Source: JAJEAD01 sp965221555
GTDB lineage: Bacteria > Pseudomonadota > Gammaproteobacteria > HK1
NCBI GenBank assembly: GCA_965221555.1
Contig: OZ244895.1
Coordinates: 2,418,001-2,482,000 of the forward strand
Length of the DNA stretch: 64,000 nt
Direction: 5' to 3'
The notes beneath the pieces are model-generated. The model was not told the DNA's origin. It made no database searches and was given only the letters and a program-made list of their open reading frames with translations. This document shows positions 8,406-18,094 of the stretch, piece after piece; within the stretch, counting starts at the first letter, position 1; the number at the start of each line of letters is the position of its first letter. The position numbers and the translations under genes were made by a program.

Positions 8406-11400
8406 ATGAAGATCGAAAAGAAGATCTCGATCACCATGAGGTCCTTTTGCCGCTGTGTAAGCATCCTTTGCGGGATGCGGAGGCGGGCGGGGGTGAAACC
8501 CCTTGACGTGGCTCGCGGCACACGGCCCCTTGGCCTCGCCGCGGCGTTCCTGCTCTTGGCGACGCCGTTCATTCAGGCGCACGCGGAAGCCCCTCTGATC
8601 GAGCGCTGGACACGTTCCAGCCCGAACACCGAGACCGTTTACAACGTGACCAGTGTGACGTGGCGTCTGCAGTTCAACCAGTGGGTTGACGATGTGGACA
8701 GCGACTTCAGATTGGAGAATTGCAGCGGTTGCAACCTCAGGGTCAGCCCATCAAACGGGCGGGGATCCGTTTTCCATGTGACCGTCTCCGGTGACGCTTT
8801 GAGAGACCGGAACCACTCGGTCGAGCTGAGCATCAGGAGCGATCACGACATCCGGAACGCCGATGGCGAGCGTCTGCCCAATAACAAGCGCTTCGGCACC
8901 ATAGTTCATGAGCCGAGGTTCACAATTCGCAACAGGCCCTATGTGCTGCATGTCCGGCGAGCGAATCCTGCCTCTTACGACACTAATGCGGACAGTGTTT
9001 CCTGGGTGTACCAGTTCAGCGAACCGATGGCTGATGTGGAGGCGAGTGATTTCTATCTTCAGGAGACGACGGCAACGCTCTCGTTGACCAACAATGAAGA
9101 TGACAGGAATTTTACGCTGACGGCGTCAGGGGGAGATCTGGCCGACTTGAATCGAGAGATCAGGATTTGGCCGAACCGCAACCATGACATGAAGGACAAG
9201 CAGGGTAACGCTTTGGTGACCCGAACTCCGGTGCTTTCTGACCGAACGCGCTACAGAATAGATAACGAAAGTCCGCAATGGAATTATGTCGCAAGGTATG
9301 ATCCCACGGGTCAGAAGACGACCGGAGAAAGCGTAACTTTCCTGGTAAAATTCAACGAAGATGTTTCTCCTCAAATTAACCATTTCAGGTTGTATGATAA
9401 TACTCCGGGTACAGCAGGCGGTGAACCTATACGTTTGTCTGCAACATCAGTCACAGAGTACCAAGGTAGTTCGAGAGAGTATTTGGTGAATTTCAGCAAT
9501 TTGCGGAATCTCGAGTCTATAGCTTCGATATCTCTCATAGCTGGCGTGATTTCGGATAGGGCTGGGAACACGAGTACCGGTGGTTTCGTTGGTACCCAGG
9601 ATGCCATAGATAACTTGTACTATACCCAGTATTACGACATAGATAATAGACATCCGTCCATCGGGCTCGTCAATCTCGGCGACTACAGCACGGTTCGCAA
9701 TCCCTATTTCCGAATGGACTGGAACGAGGACGTGACCGGTTTCGAGGCGGGCGACGTCCGCGTTTCGGGAGGGAACATTACCTCGTTCAATGATGACGAG
9801 CAGGAGGATCGCAAATTTGGCATGCGCTGGACGGTGCCCGAAGAGGGAAGCGTGACGATCTCGGTGCCGGGAAACGCTGCGCGGGACGGCTTCGAGAATG
9901 GGAGCAATGCCTTCTCCAAGACGGTGATCTTCGACTGGACGGCGCCCAGGGTGAGCTCGATTACACGGCGGAGTTCGCCGAGCCGCATGACGAATAAAGA
10001 TACTTTGCAATGGAGGGTGGCCTTCAGCGAGCCGGTTCGACTTGTGAGCAAGTGGGACTTTATCGTGTCGAACACCACCGGCGATTGGAGGGTGGCGGAG
10101 GTGCCAGGCTCGTCGAGGACGAGATACGATGTGACCGTTACCGGTGGCAATCTGGTGAACTTCGAGGGGGTGGTCTCTCTCAGTTTCAGAACAAGTGGTC
10201 TCGGTTTGATCGGAGCGCAGAACATCAGCGATCTGGCGCGAAATGCCTTGTCGAATGTAACGCCCACCGGAACGAACGATCACGATTATCTGCTGGACAA
10301 CACCGCGCCGACGGTGGCCATCGAGGGGGTTCCGGCAACGGCGAGCGGTCCCTTCACGGCGACGCTGCGCTTCAGCGAGGCGGTGAACGGCTTCGAGGAG
10401 GGTGATATCGTCGCCGCCGGAGCAACGCTTTCGGACTTCACGGCTACGCAATCCGGACGGGTCTGGACGGTGCGGGTGACGCCCAATGCCGATTACCATC
10501 TCACCGTACCGGCGGGGGCCGCTTCGGACGCCGCCGGCAACGGCAATGTCGCCAATGAGGGCGAGAGCGCCCGGGGAATCCGTTTGGCGGCGGGCGCGGG
10601 GCTGGCGGTGGCGCCTGCGAATCTGACGATTGGGGAAGGCTCGTCGGGGACCTTCACTTTGGCGCTGGCGGCGGTACCAACCGGGCCGGTGACGGTGGCG
10701 CTCTCCTCGGACAACAGCGATGTGACAGTGAACCCCGCCAGTCTGACCTTCACGACTTCCGACTGGAGTATCGAGCAGACGGTGATGGCGAGTGCGGCCG
10801 AGGACGCGGACTCGGCCAACGAGAGCGCGACGCTTACCGTCGATCCCTCGGGCGGCGGCTATGACGCGGTGGCGGACGGGTCGGTGGTGGTGACGGTGAC
10901 CGACCGGGACGCGCGGCTCAACGTGGCGCCGGTCAGCCTGACCATGCCGGAGGGCTCGTCGTCGAGCTTCACGGTGGCGTTGGCGGCCGCGCCCACCGGG
11001 CCGGTGAGGGTAGCGCTCTCGTCGGACAATGCCGACGTGACCCTGGACAAGGCGGAGCTGAACTTCACGACATCGAACTGGGGCGCGGAGCAGACGGTGA
11101 CGGTGAACGCGGCCCGTGACGATGACGCGGGCGACGACAGCGCCTCGCTCGGTCTCGCGCTCTCGGGCGGGGGCTATGACGGCGTGTCGGGGGGCTCGGT
11201 GTCGGTCACGGTGACCGACGATGACGCCGGGCTTATCGTGACGCCTGCGAGCCTTGCGATCGACGAGGGATCGTCGGCGTCCTTCACGGTGGCGCTGGCG
11301 GCGCTGCCGGTGGGACCGGTGACGGTGGCGCTCACGTCTGATAATGGCGATGTGACCCTCAATCGGCAGGCGTTGACGTTCACGCCCACCGACTGGAATA

Positions 11401-14207
11401 CGCCGCAAACGGTGACGGCGCGCGCGGACCGGGACGTCGACGCGGAGGACGACCGCGCCACGCTCGGACTCGATCCCTCGGGCGGCGGATATGACCGCCT
11501 GGCGGACAGATCGCTGTCGGTGACGGTGAACGATGCCGATGTGTCGGACGCGGGACTGACGGTGGTTCCGGCGAGTCTGGCGGTCCCGGAGGGCTCGTCA
11601 GAGCGCTTCAGCGTGTCGCTGGCGGTGGTCCCGGAAGGACCGGTGACGATAACGGTCTCGTCGGATCATGGCGATGTGACCGTGAACCCCGCCGAGCTGA
11701 CCTTCACGCCCTCGGACTGGAACGTGGCGCAGACGGTGACGGTTCGCGTGGCCGAGGACGAAGACGATGAGTTCGAGAGCGCCATGCTCAGCTTCGCGGT
11801 CTCGGGTGGCGGCTACGACGGCCTGGCGCAGAGAGCGGTGCCGGTAACGGTGACCGACGGTCAGGCGTTCGGCGCAGGCCTTGCGATGGCGCCTGAGAGC
11901 CTGAAGCTCGCGGAGGGTTCGTCGGGGAGCTTCACGGTGGCGCTGTCGGCCCTGCCGACGGGGCCGGTGGCGGTGGCGGTCTCATCGGATCACGGCGATG
12001 TGACTGTGAGCCCCACCGAGCTGACCTTCACGCCCTCGGACTGGAATGTGGCGCAGACGGTGACCGTCAGTGCGGCCGCAGACGACGATGAGACGAACGA
12101 AAGCGTTACGCTCACCATCGATCCCTCCGGTGGCGGCTATGACGACCTCGCGGACGCCTCGTTCGCGGTGACGGTGACCGACGGCCAGGTATCCGGCGCG
12201 GGCCTGACGCTTTCGCCTCGGAGCCTGACGCTTACGGAGGGTTCGTCGGGGAGCTTCACGGTAGCGCTGGCGGCCCTGCCGAAGGGTCCGGTGGCGGTGG
12301 CGGTCTCATCGGACCATGGCGATGTAACCACGAGCCCCACCGAGCTGACCTTCACGCCCTCGGACTGGAACGTGGCGCAGACGGTGACGGTCAGCGCGGC
12401 CGAGGACGATGATGGACAGGACGAGAGCGCCACGCTCACCTTCGATGCCTCGGGCGGCGGCTATGACGAACTCGCCGACGCTTCGCTCGCGGTGACGGTG
12501 ACCGAAATCCAGGTACCCGGCGCGGGCTTGACGATCGAGACGACGAGTCTGAGGCTGGCGGAGGGTTCGTCGGGGAGCTTCACGGTGGCGCTGGCGGCGG
12601 CGCCGATCGGGCCGGTGACGGTGGCGGTTTCGTCGGACCATGACGATGTGACCGCGAGCCCCGCCCGCCTGACCTTCACGCCCTCGGACTGGAATGTGGC
12701 GCAGACGGTGACGATCAGCGTGACCGAGGATGTCGACGGGGAGGACAAGAGCGCCACGATCACCTTCGACGCCTCGGGCGGCGGCTATGGCGCCGCGCCA
12801 TCCGGGACCGTTGCGGTGTCGGTGGAGGATGCCCTGGCGGATGGCGTTGCGTCGCAGGCGGAACGGCGTCTGGCGCAGCCGGCGCTGCTGGATGTGGCAT
12901 TCGACACCCTGTCGGGCATGTCCACGGCCATGAAGGGTCGTTTCGGCGGCTGCGAGAGCGCGCTGACCTTGGCCGGCGAGAGGGTGCGCACCGGTGACAA
13001 CGAGGCGGAGGCCGGGACCGGCAACGGCGAGCGGCAGATGACGCCGGCCGAGGCGCTCGGCGCGAGCGCGTTCCGCTGGTCGGCCGGGTGCGACGGGGCC
13101 AAGGACCAGAGCTTGACCATCTGGGGGCATGGCGATCACGCGCATTTTGGCGGCAGCCTGGCGCAAGGTCGCTATGACGGCTCGCTCAGCACCGCGTGGC
13201 TTGGCGTGGACCGCTATGTGGGTGAGAACCTGATCGCCGGCGCGGCGCTGTCTCAGGGTCAGGGGAGCATCGAGTTCGAGCGCTTCGGCCTCGCCGACGA
13301 GACGGCGGAGCTGACCACCCGGCTGACCGTCGGCTGGCCCTATGTGCGCGTCGAGACCAGCGGTGGCGGCGCGCTGCAACTGGTGCTGGGCGTCGGGAAC
13401 GGAACGGCGGAGTATCGCCGCGAGGGCCGACTGACGGAGAAGGCAAGCCTCGATGCGTTGCTGGCTTCGGTGAGCGGCGAGGCGCCCATCTGGCGCGGCG
13501 ACGGGATGAGCCTGCGGGCGACCGGGGCGCTGGAAGTGGCGCGGATGAAGACCGGCGGCGGCGCGAGCGGCGTCCTCGGCGGTCTGCAGGCGGAGGGCAC
13601 GCGCTTGCGCGCCGGCCTGGAAGCCGAGCGCGACGCCTTCCGGCTGGGGACGCTGTCGCTGGCGCCTCATGGCGCGGCGACGGTGGCCCACGATACGGGT
13701 GACGGGCTCGACGGCACCGGGCTTGAGCTCTCCGGTGGTTTCAGGGTTGCCACGGCGGATCCGCGCTTCGGCCTGAGCGCCTCGGCGCGCTGGCTGGCGA
13801 TGCATTCCGCCGATCGGCGGCGGCACTGGGGCGCCGGCGTGGAGGCGGTCTGGAACGCCACTTCGCACGGGCGCGGCCTGTCGCTGTCACTGACCCCGAC
13901 CTGGGGCCTGCAAGGCGAGGGCGCACTGCACGGGTCGGACATCTTCGCGAACCTCGAGGACGAGCGCTCGGTTGGTGGCGCGGCTTTGGCCTCGCGCCTC
14001 GACTACGGGATGGCGACCTCGCGCGGGGGGCTGCTCACGCCCTTCGTCGAGCTCGCCGTCGGCGAGAGCGAGACCCGTCGCTTGACCACCGGCGCGGAGT
14101 TCGAATGGGGCGCCGACCTCGCCGCCACCCTCAGCGGTGAGCGCCGCGACGACCCCGGCCGAGCGCCCGACCACCGCCTCGGCCTCGACCTGCGCCTGAA
14201 ATTCTGA
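8406..14207 (+). CDS. Autotransporter-like repeat surface protein, paralogue 3 (largest)
   Basis: 1933 residues. The ATG at 8406 is chosen because MKIEKK matches MKIAKK of paralogue 2; the frame is open 26 codons further upstream. A long signal sequence ends near FIQAHAEAP. Several Ig-like modules with FNQWVDDV, FSEPMADV, FNEDVSP, WNEDVTGF and FSEPVRL motifs occupy residues ~60-730, many more than in paralogue 2. Seven ~105-residue EGSSG repeats then run to base ~12857, followed by the conserved barrel ending LRLKF. The stretch at about 9250-9660 is visibly richer in A+T than the rest, suggesting these domains came from elsewhere. The barrel differs from the other two by a small ESETRRLTTG insertion. 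Surface display is inferred; ligand unknown. Confidence 0.88.
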   Translation: MKIEKKISITMRSFCRCVSILCGMRRRAGVKPLDVARGTRPLGLAAAFLLLATPFIQAHAEAPLIERWTRSSPNTETVYNVTSVTWRLQFNQWVDDVDSDFRLENCSGCNLRVSPSNGRGSVFHVTVSGDALRDRNHSVELSIRSDHDIRNADGERLPNNKRFGTIVHEPRFTIRNRPYVLHVRRANPASYDTNADSVSWVYQFSEPMADVEASDFYLQETTATLSLTNNEDDRNFTLTASGGDLADLNREIRIWPNRNHDMKDKQGNALVTRTPVLSDRTRYRIDNESPQWNYVARYDPTGQKTTGESVTFLVKFNEDVSPQINHFRLYDNTPGTAGGEPIRLSATSVTEYQGSSREYLVNFSNLRNLESIASISLIAGVISDRAGNTSTGGFVGTQDAIDNLYYTQYYDIDNRHPSIGLVNLGDYSTVRNPYFRMDWNEDVTGFEAGDVRVSGGNITSFNDDEQEDRKFGMRWTVPEEGSVTISVPGNAARDGFENGSNAFSKTVIFDWTAPRVSSITRRSSPSRMTNKDTLQWRVAFSEPVRLVSKWDFIVSNTTGDWRVAEVPGSSRTRYDVTVTGGNLVNFEGVVSLSFRTSGLGLIGAQNISDLARNALSNVTPTGTNDHDYLLDNTAPTVAIEGVPATASGPFTATLRFSEAVNGFEEGDIVAAGATLSDFTATQSGRVWTVRVTPNADYHLTVPAGAASDAAGNGNVANEGESARGIRLAAGAGLAVAPANLTIGEGSSGTFTLALAAVPTGPVTVALSSDNSDVTVNPASLTFTTSDWSIEQTVMASAAEDADSANESATLTVDPSGGGYDAVADGSVVVTVTDRDARLNVAPVSLTMPEGSSSSFTVALAAAPTGPVRVALSSDNADVTLDKAELNFTTSNWGAEQTVTVNAARDDDAGDDSASLGLALSGGGYDGVSGGSVSVTVTDDDAGLIVTPASLAIDEGSSASFTVALAALPVGPVTVALTSDNGDVTLNRQALTFTPTDWNTPQTVTARADRDVDAEDDRATLGLDPSGGGYDRLADRSLSVTVNDADVSDAGLTVVPASLAVPEGSSERFSVSLAVVPEGPVTITVSSDHGDVTVNPAELTFTPSDWNVAQTVTVRVAEDEDDEFESAMLSFAVSGGGYDGLAQRAVPVTVTDGQAFGAGLAMAPESLKLAEGSSGSFTVALSALPTGPVAVAVSSDHGDVTVSPTELTFTPSDWNVAQTVTVSAAADDDETNESVTLTIDPSGGGYDDLADASFAVTVTDGQVSGAGLTLSPRSLTLTEGSSGSFTVALAALPKGPVAVAVSSDHGDVTTSPTELTFTPSDWNVAQTVTVSAAEDDDGQDESATLTFDASGGGYDELADASLAVTVTEIQVPGAGLTIETTSLRLAEGSSGSFTVALAAAPIGPVTVAVSSDHDDVTASPARLTFTPSDWNVAQTVTISVTEDVDGEDKSATITFDASGGGYGAAPSGTVAVSVEDALADGVASQAERRLAQPALLDVAFDTLSGMSTAMKGRFGGCESALTLAGERVRTGDNEAEAGTGNGERQMTPAEALGASAFRWSAGCDGAKDQSLTIWGHGDHAHFGGSLAQGRYDGSLSTAWLGVDRYVGENLIAGAALSQGQGSIEFERFGLADETAELTTRLTVGWPYVRVETSGGGALQLVLGVGNGTAEYRREGRLTEKASLDALLASVSGEAPIWRGDGMSLRATGALEVARMKTGGGASGVLGGLQAEGTRLRAGLEAERDAFRLGTLSLAPHGAATVAHDTGDGLDGTGLELSGGFRVATADPRFGLSASARWLAMHSADRRRHWGAGVEAVWNATSHGRGLSLSLTPTWGLQGEGALHGSDIFANLEDERSVGGAALASRLDYGMATSRGGLLTPFVELAVGESETRRLTTGAEFEWGADLAATLSGERRDDPGRAPDHRLGLDLRLKF
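10596..12857 (+). repeat. Seven tandem ~320-bp coding repeats in paralogue 3
   Basis: Repeats open with AGLAVAP, ARLNVAP, AGLIVTP, AGLTVVP, AGLAMAP, AGLTLSP and AGLTIET. The last two are nearly identical in DNA to repeats 6 and 7 of paralogue 2, whereas repeats 3-5 differ, so parts of the array have been exchanged between the genes. Confidence 0.8.
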
Positions 14208-14225
14208 GATCCGCGCAAGGCCTCC

Positions 14226-14258
14226 CCCCGCCGGCGCCGCCAGAGCGCGCCGGCGGGG
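14226..14258 (+). terminator. GC-rich hairpin after paralogue 3
   Basis: An 11-bp inverted repeat, CCCCGCCGGCG with CGCCGGCGGGG, starts 18 nt after the stop codon. Third member of the hairpin set. No T-run. Confidence 0.55.
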
Positions 14259-14604
14259 TCGGCTCACGCCTGGTGCGCAGCAGTCAAGGCGGGCGTTCAC
14301 GCCTTCACCACGCCAACGGCGCTCCCTGGATCATTGTCGCTGGGAAGCCGGGCGCTCACCTCGCCGACCCGAGGCATCCGTGGCGGCGCCGAGGGCTGGC
14401 GAACGTGCTCGAAGCGCCCTTGTGGCCTCCGCCTGGACAGTCCTGAACACCACTGCCTTGCACGGGAACCGGTGATCGGCGCGCCGCCGAGAGAGGAGCG
14501 CGACCGGACTCTGCTAACATCGCGATTGACCGGAGGGTGTCGTCCGTCGCGACCCCGTGGCGGGCGAAACGGCGCCCGACTTGTCCCAGGGATGGGAAGA
14601 CGCA
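14259..14604. other. Intergenic region between the array and comEC
   Basis: 346 nt. The first ~85 nt are the unit tail shared with the regions after paralogues 1 and 2; similarity is lost near 14345. No lolD fragment is present here, as expected for the right-hand end of the array. No gene is supported. Confidence 0.6.
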
Positions 14605-16938
14605 ATGCACGCAGGGACTCTGTGCTTTCTCGCTGGTGTCATCGTATTTCAGCACTGCGAGGCGCTGCCGAGTGCGTGGCTCGTGGCGTTGCTGCCGGGC
14701 GCCCTGTTCGCGTGGCTGCGCGGTGGGTGGACAGGCTGCGTCGCGGCCTGCGCCGCCGGTTTTCTCTACGCGCTCCTGCGCGCTCATATCCTCATGCCGG
14801 AGACCCTGCCCCCGGAGTGGGAAGGCCAGGACATTACCGTCGTGGGCGAGGTCGTCGGCCTGCCCGACGTACAGAGCAGGCGCACACGCTTCGAATTCGA
14901 CATCCAGCGAATCGAGGAGAGTCCGGACTCCGGGACGGTGGCCCGCTTGCCCTGGCGAGTGAGGCTCAACTGGTATCGAGACGCGCCGCGTCTGCAACCG
15001 GGGGAGAGTTGGCGTCTGCGGGTACGCCTGCGGCTCCCGCGCGGCTTTGCCAACCCCGGGGGCTTCGACTACGAGCAATGGATCTTCCGTCGTGGCCTCG
15101 TTGCAACGGGGTATGTGCGGGCTTACCGCAACGAACGAGTCTCACCCGGCGCATGGTCCTTCTCCCGATTCCGGAACGGTCTTTCCGAACGCATCGACGC
15201 CGCGCTCGGCCCCGAGGCCTCCCTGCGCCCGCTGATCAAGGCGCTCGCGCTCGGCATGCGAGGGGAAATGTCGTCCGAGCAGTGGAGCGTGCTGCGTGCC
15301 ACCGGCACCGCGCATCTCATGGCGATCTCGGGCCTGCACGTGGGGCTGGTGGCGGGTCTGGCCTTCGCAATGGGCTTCCTCGCGTGGCGCCTGCCCGGAG
15401 CAAGCGTGCAGTGGGTGGACGCCAAGCGGGTCGGCGCCGGGGCGGCGATCCTGGCGGCTCTGGCCTATGCCGCTCTCGCCGGTTTCTCGGTGCCGACGCA
15501 GCGCGCGGCGGTGATGGTGGTCGCCGTGATGCTCGCGATGCTGAGCCGGCGCCCGGTCGCCCCCATGACTTTGCTCGGCCGCGCCCTGCTCGCAGTCCTG
15601 CTCTTCGATCCCTTCGCCGTCAACGAGGCGGGCTTCTGGCTTTCCTTCTCCGCGGTGGGCCTGATCTTCTACGGCGTTGCGGGACGTCTGGAGATGCGCC
15701 GCTCCCCGGGGCGCCGCATCTGGTGGCGCTACGGTTGGATTCAGTGCCTGCTGGGTCTGGCGCTGCTGCCTCTGGGCTTTCGCTTCTTCGGGGAGTATCC
15801 GCTCTCCGCGCCCATTGCGAATGCCTTCGCCGTGCCCTGGGTCTCGACCCTCGTGGTACCGCAGGTGCTGGCGGGAACGCTCGCGTCGCTCTTCCTGCCT
15901 TCGGTCGGCGCGATGCTCCTGGAAATCGGACACTTCGCGCTTGCGGTCCTCTGGCGTGGGCTCGAATTCATCGCCCAGCAGGTCCCCATGCTGCCCGCCG
16001 GCCCCGCCATCCCGAGCTGGCAGATGTTCGCGGCGCTCGCCGGGGCCCTCATGCTCACCGCCCCCCGCGGCGTTCCCGCGCGCTGGCTCGGCGCGCTGTG
16101 GATGGCGCCGGTGCTGCTTCCCGCGCCCGCGCTGGTCCCGGAAGGCGCTCTGCGCGTGACGGTGCTCGATGTGGGGCAGGGTGCGGCGCTCGTGCTGCAC
16201 ACTCGCAACCACACCCTCGTCTACGATACCGGGCCTCGCTTCAGCGATCGCTTTGATGCCGGGGCGGCGGTGGTGGTGCCCTATCTGCGCCATCACGGCA
16301 TTCGCAGAATCGATCTGCTGGTGCTGAGCCACCGGCATCAGGATCACGTGGGCGGGGCCGAGAGCGTGCTGCGCGAAGCGGAGGTGGAGAAGGTCCTGAC
16401 CAACGTGACGCAGTGGGCGGGAGGGGCGACCCCCTGCCGGGACGGCCTTGAGTGGGAGTGGGACGGCGTGCGCTTCGCGGTGCTCCACCCGCCCGCGGGC
16501 GCCAGCGACACCGGAAACGAGGGTTCTTGCGTGATCCGGGCGGTTGCCGGAGAGTCCGCGGTGCTGCTCACCGGGGACATCGAAGAGCGAAGCGAGCGGG
16601 CGCTTGTCGAGCGCCATAACCTGAGGGCGGAGATCCTGATGATTCCCCATCACGGCAGCGCGACTTCGTCCACTCGTGAGTTCCTGGACGCGGTCCGTCC
16701 ACGCTTCGCCTTGGCGAGCTACGCGTACGGCAATCGCTTCGCCTTGCCCGATTCGCAAGTGGTGGCACGCTATCGCCGCAGGGAGATACCGATTCTCGCA
16801 ACCGCCTCCGAGGGCGCCATCGAGGTCCTGCTGCATCCCGACGGTACGCTGGGAGTTCCTCATCGATTTCGACGAGAGCGTGTGCGTTACTGGCATCGGA
16901 GCGAAGATGAAGAGATCTCGTCCGCCGCTTCTCCTTGA
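14605..16938 (+). CDS. comEC: ComEC/Rec2-type DNA uptake channel
   Basis: 777 residues from the ATG at 14605, which has GGGAAG just upstream; a GTG 16 codons earlier is possible. ComEC forms the inner-membrane channel that passes single-stranded DNA into the cytoplasm during natural transformation. The N-terminus has hydrophobic segments (LCFLAGVIVFQ and so on), then the competence domain with HLMAISGLHVGL, then many membrane spans. The C-terminal third is a metallo-beta-lactamase-like domain: LDVGQGAAL, DTGPRF, the metal-binding H576-R-H-Q-D-H581 and a later HHGSATS. Synteny with exbB-exbD-lpxK-kdsB is as in Pseudomonas, where lolCDE lies upstream. No other competence gene is in view. Confidence 0.93.
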   Translation: MHAGTLCFLAGVIVFQHCEALPSAWLVALLPGALFAWLRGGWTGCVAACAAGFLYALLRAHILMPETLPPEWEGQDITVVGEVVGLPDVQSRRTRFEFDIQRIEESPDSGTVARLPWRVRLNWYRDAPRLQPGESWRLRVRLRLPRGFANPGGFDYEQWIFRRGLVATGYVRAYRNERVSPGAWSFSRFRNGLSERIDAALGPEASLRPLIKALALGMRGEMSSEQWSVLRATGTAHLMAISGLHVGLVAGLAFAMGFLAWRLPGASVQWVDAKRVGAGAAILAALAYAALAGFSVPTQRAAVMVVAVMLAMLSRRPVAPMTLLGRALLAVLLFDPFAVNEAGFWLSFSAVGLIFYGVAGRLEMRRSPGRRIWWRYGWIQCLLGLALLPLGFRFFGEYPLSAPIANAFAVPWVSTLVVPQVLAGTLASLFLPSVGAMLLEIGHFALAVLWRGLEFIAQQVPMLPAGPAIPSWQMFAALAGALMLTAPRGVPARWLGALWMAPVLLPAPALVPEGALRVTVLDVGQGAALVLHTRNHTLVYDTGPRFSDRFDAGAAVVVPYLRHHGIRRIDLLVLSHRHQDHVGGAESVLREAEVEKVLTNVTQWAGGATPCRDGLEWEWDGVRFAVLHPPAGASDTGNEGSCVIRAVAGESAVLLTGDIEERSERALVERHNLRAEILMIPHHGSATSSTREFLDAVRPRFALASYAYGNRFALPDSQVVARYRRREIPILATASEGAIEVLLHPDGTLGVPHRFRRERVRYWHRSEDEEISSAASP

Positions 16939-17247
16939 TTGCCGGCCTGGCGTGGCGGCTTGCGGGCCGCCGGCTTGTCGGTGGTCGCCGGCCGTTGCGG
17001 CATCGGCGAGTCCCATCGCCGCATGTACACTCAATGCGATACGCACGGGAGGGGACCCCCCCTTCGCCGGGCCAGCATCGGCGCGAGGCGATGAGGGGGG
17101 ACGCCTTCGGGCGAACCTCTACCGCGCTTGGAGTCTTTCCGGGCCCCGCGGCGTCTCCACTCGCCCGGCATCGGCAACGCTCCGGCTTCGTTTAAGGCCA
17201 GCATGCGACGTAACATCGGTGACGCCATCGGGAAGGGGATCGGAGAC
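16939..17247. other. Intergenic region comEC to hydrolase
   Basis: 309 nt, GC-rich, with short inverted repeats (GGGGACCCCCC near 17053). ORFs here have no recognisable protein. A transcription start for the hydrolase may lie here but no clear promoter boxes are seen. Confidence 0.4.
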
Positions 17248-18057
17248 ATGGACGACGCCATTCAATGCGAGTACAGCATCGAGGGTGCGGGGCCACCGCT
17301 CTTCCTGATCCACGGCATCGGCGCATCCCGCGACGGCTGGCGTTACGTCGTCCCGGAGCTCGCATCGGCGTTCACCTGCATCACCTATGACTTGCGGGGG
17401 CACGGGGCGTCGCCGCTGCCGCGGGGCGAGTTCGGTCTTGATGACCTGGTCGCGGACCTCGAAGACCTGCGCGCGCGTCTCGGCATCGAGCGTGCCCATT
17501 TCGCTGGCCACTCTCTGGGCGGGATGATCGCTCCCGCCTATGCGAGAGCGCACCCGGAGCGGGTACTGACCCTGGGTCTGCTGTCGACCGCGGCGGGGCG
17601 AAGCGAAGAAGACCGTGGAAAGCTCGCCCGCGTCTATCGCATGCTCGAGGAACACGGCATACCCCGCACCCTCGAAGTGCTGGCGGATCGCTGGTTCACC
17701 GACACCTTCGCCCGGGCGCGGCCCGGTGTCGTCGAGGGCCGCCTCGCGCAGGTGCTCGCCACCGACCCCGGCGTGTTCCTCAATGTGTTTCGCATCTACG
17801 CCGACACCGAGATGGCGCCCTGGCTCAAAGACATCAAGGCGCCGTCGCTGGTGCTGACCGCGGAGAACGATGGCGGCTGCAATCCCCGCCTCAACCGGTT
17901 CATCGCGGCCGAAATTCCCGAATCCGAGCTCATCATCCTCAAGCGGTATCGGCACGCCATCCTTCTCGAAGCACCGGGCGAAGTGGCGGCGCACCTGAAG
18001 CGCTTCATCGAGCGTCGGAGCCGGCGCTCCGGACCACGGGCGCTCGATCACGTGTAA
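17248..18057 (+). CDS. Alpha/beta hydrolase
   Basis: 269 residues. The ATG at 17248 is preferred because GGAAGGGG and GGAG lie just upstream and the family fold starts at about residue 12; the frame is open 40 codons further upstream. Motifs: oxyanion region LIHGIGASRDGW, nucleophile elbow GHSLGG with Ser89, and the late acid and His expected near ENDGGC and YRHAILLEAPGEV. The family includes esterases, lactonases and haloperoxidase-like enzymes; the substrate cannot be told. It sits between comEC and exbB, which is not part of the usual order, and ends 37 nt before exbB, so co-transcription is possible. Confidence 0.85.
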   Translation: MDDAIQCEYSIEGAGPPLFLIHGIGASRDGWRYVVPELASAFTCITYDLRGHGASPLPRGEFGLDDLVADLEDLRARLGIERAHFAGHSLGGMIAPAYARAHPERVLTLGLLSTAAGRSEEDRGKLARVYRMLEEHGIPRTLEVLADRWFTDTFARARPGVVEGRLAQVLATDPGVFLNVFRIYADTEMAPWLKDIKAPSLVLTAENDGGCNPRLNRFIAAEIPESELIILKRYRHAILLEAPGEVAAHLKRFIERRSRRSGPRALDHV

Positions 18058-18094
18058 TACTGGACCGACCGTCGTTTGGAGGCCGGATGCCGCG

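Larger units (their letters stand above)
2290..14345 (+). repeat. Tandem duplication of a unit: lolD 3' fragment + leader + surface-protein gene
   Basis: Unit 2 (about 2290-7675) and unit 3 (about 7680-14345) have the same parts in the same order: a dead lolD 3' end, a conserved ~330-bp leader with the same TTGACA promoter box, a surface-protein gene, a GC hairpin and an ~80-bp tail containing the shared GGCGGGCGTTCACGCC. The tail after paralogue 1 is followed by a lolD fragment, and so is the tail after paralogue 2. The tail after paralogue 3 loses similarity near 14345 and runs into the comEC upstream region. The seam therefore lies at about 2275, 7675 and 14345. Unit 3 differs by extra N-terminal domains in its gene and a MITE in its lolD fragment. 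Boundaries are by eye. Confidence 0.75.

Noticed and set aside
9447..11408. 653-residue minus-strand ORF antisense to paralogue 3
   Set aside because: Same kind of Arg/His-rich shadow of the repeat-coding strand; ends inside repeats and has no ribosome site.
14334..16256. 640-residue plus-strand ORF overlapping comEC in another frame
   Set aside because: Arg/Gly/Ala-rich shadow; ComEC motifs are in the other frame.
15142..17046. 634-residue minus-strand ORF over comEC
   Set aside because: Overlaps the whole conserved ComEC frame; composition is typical of a high-GC shadow.
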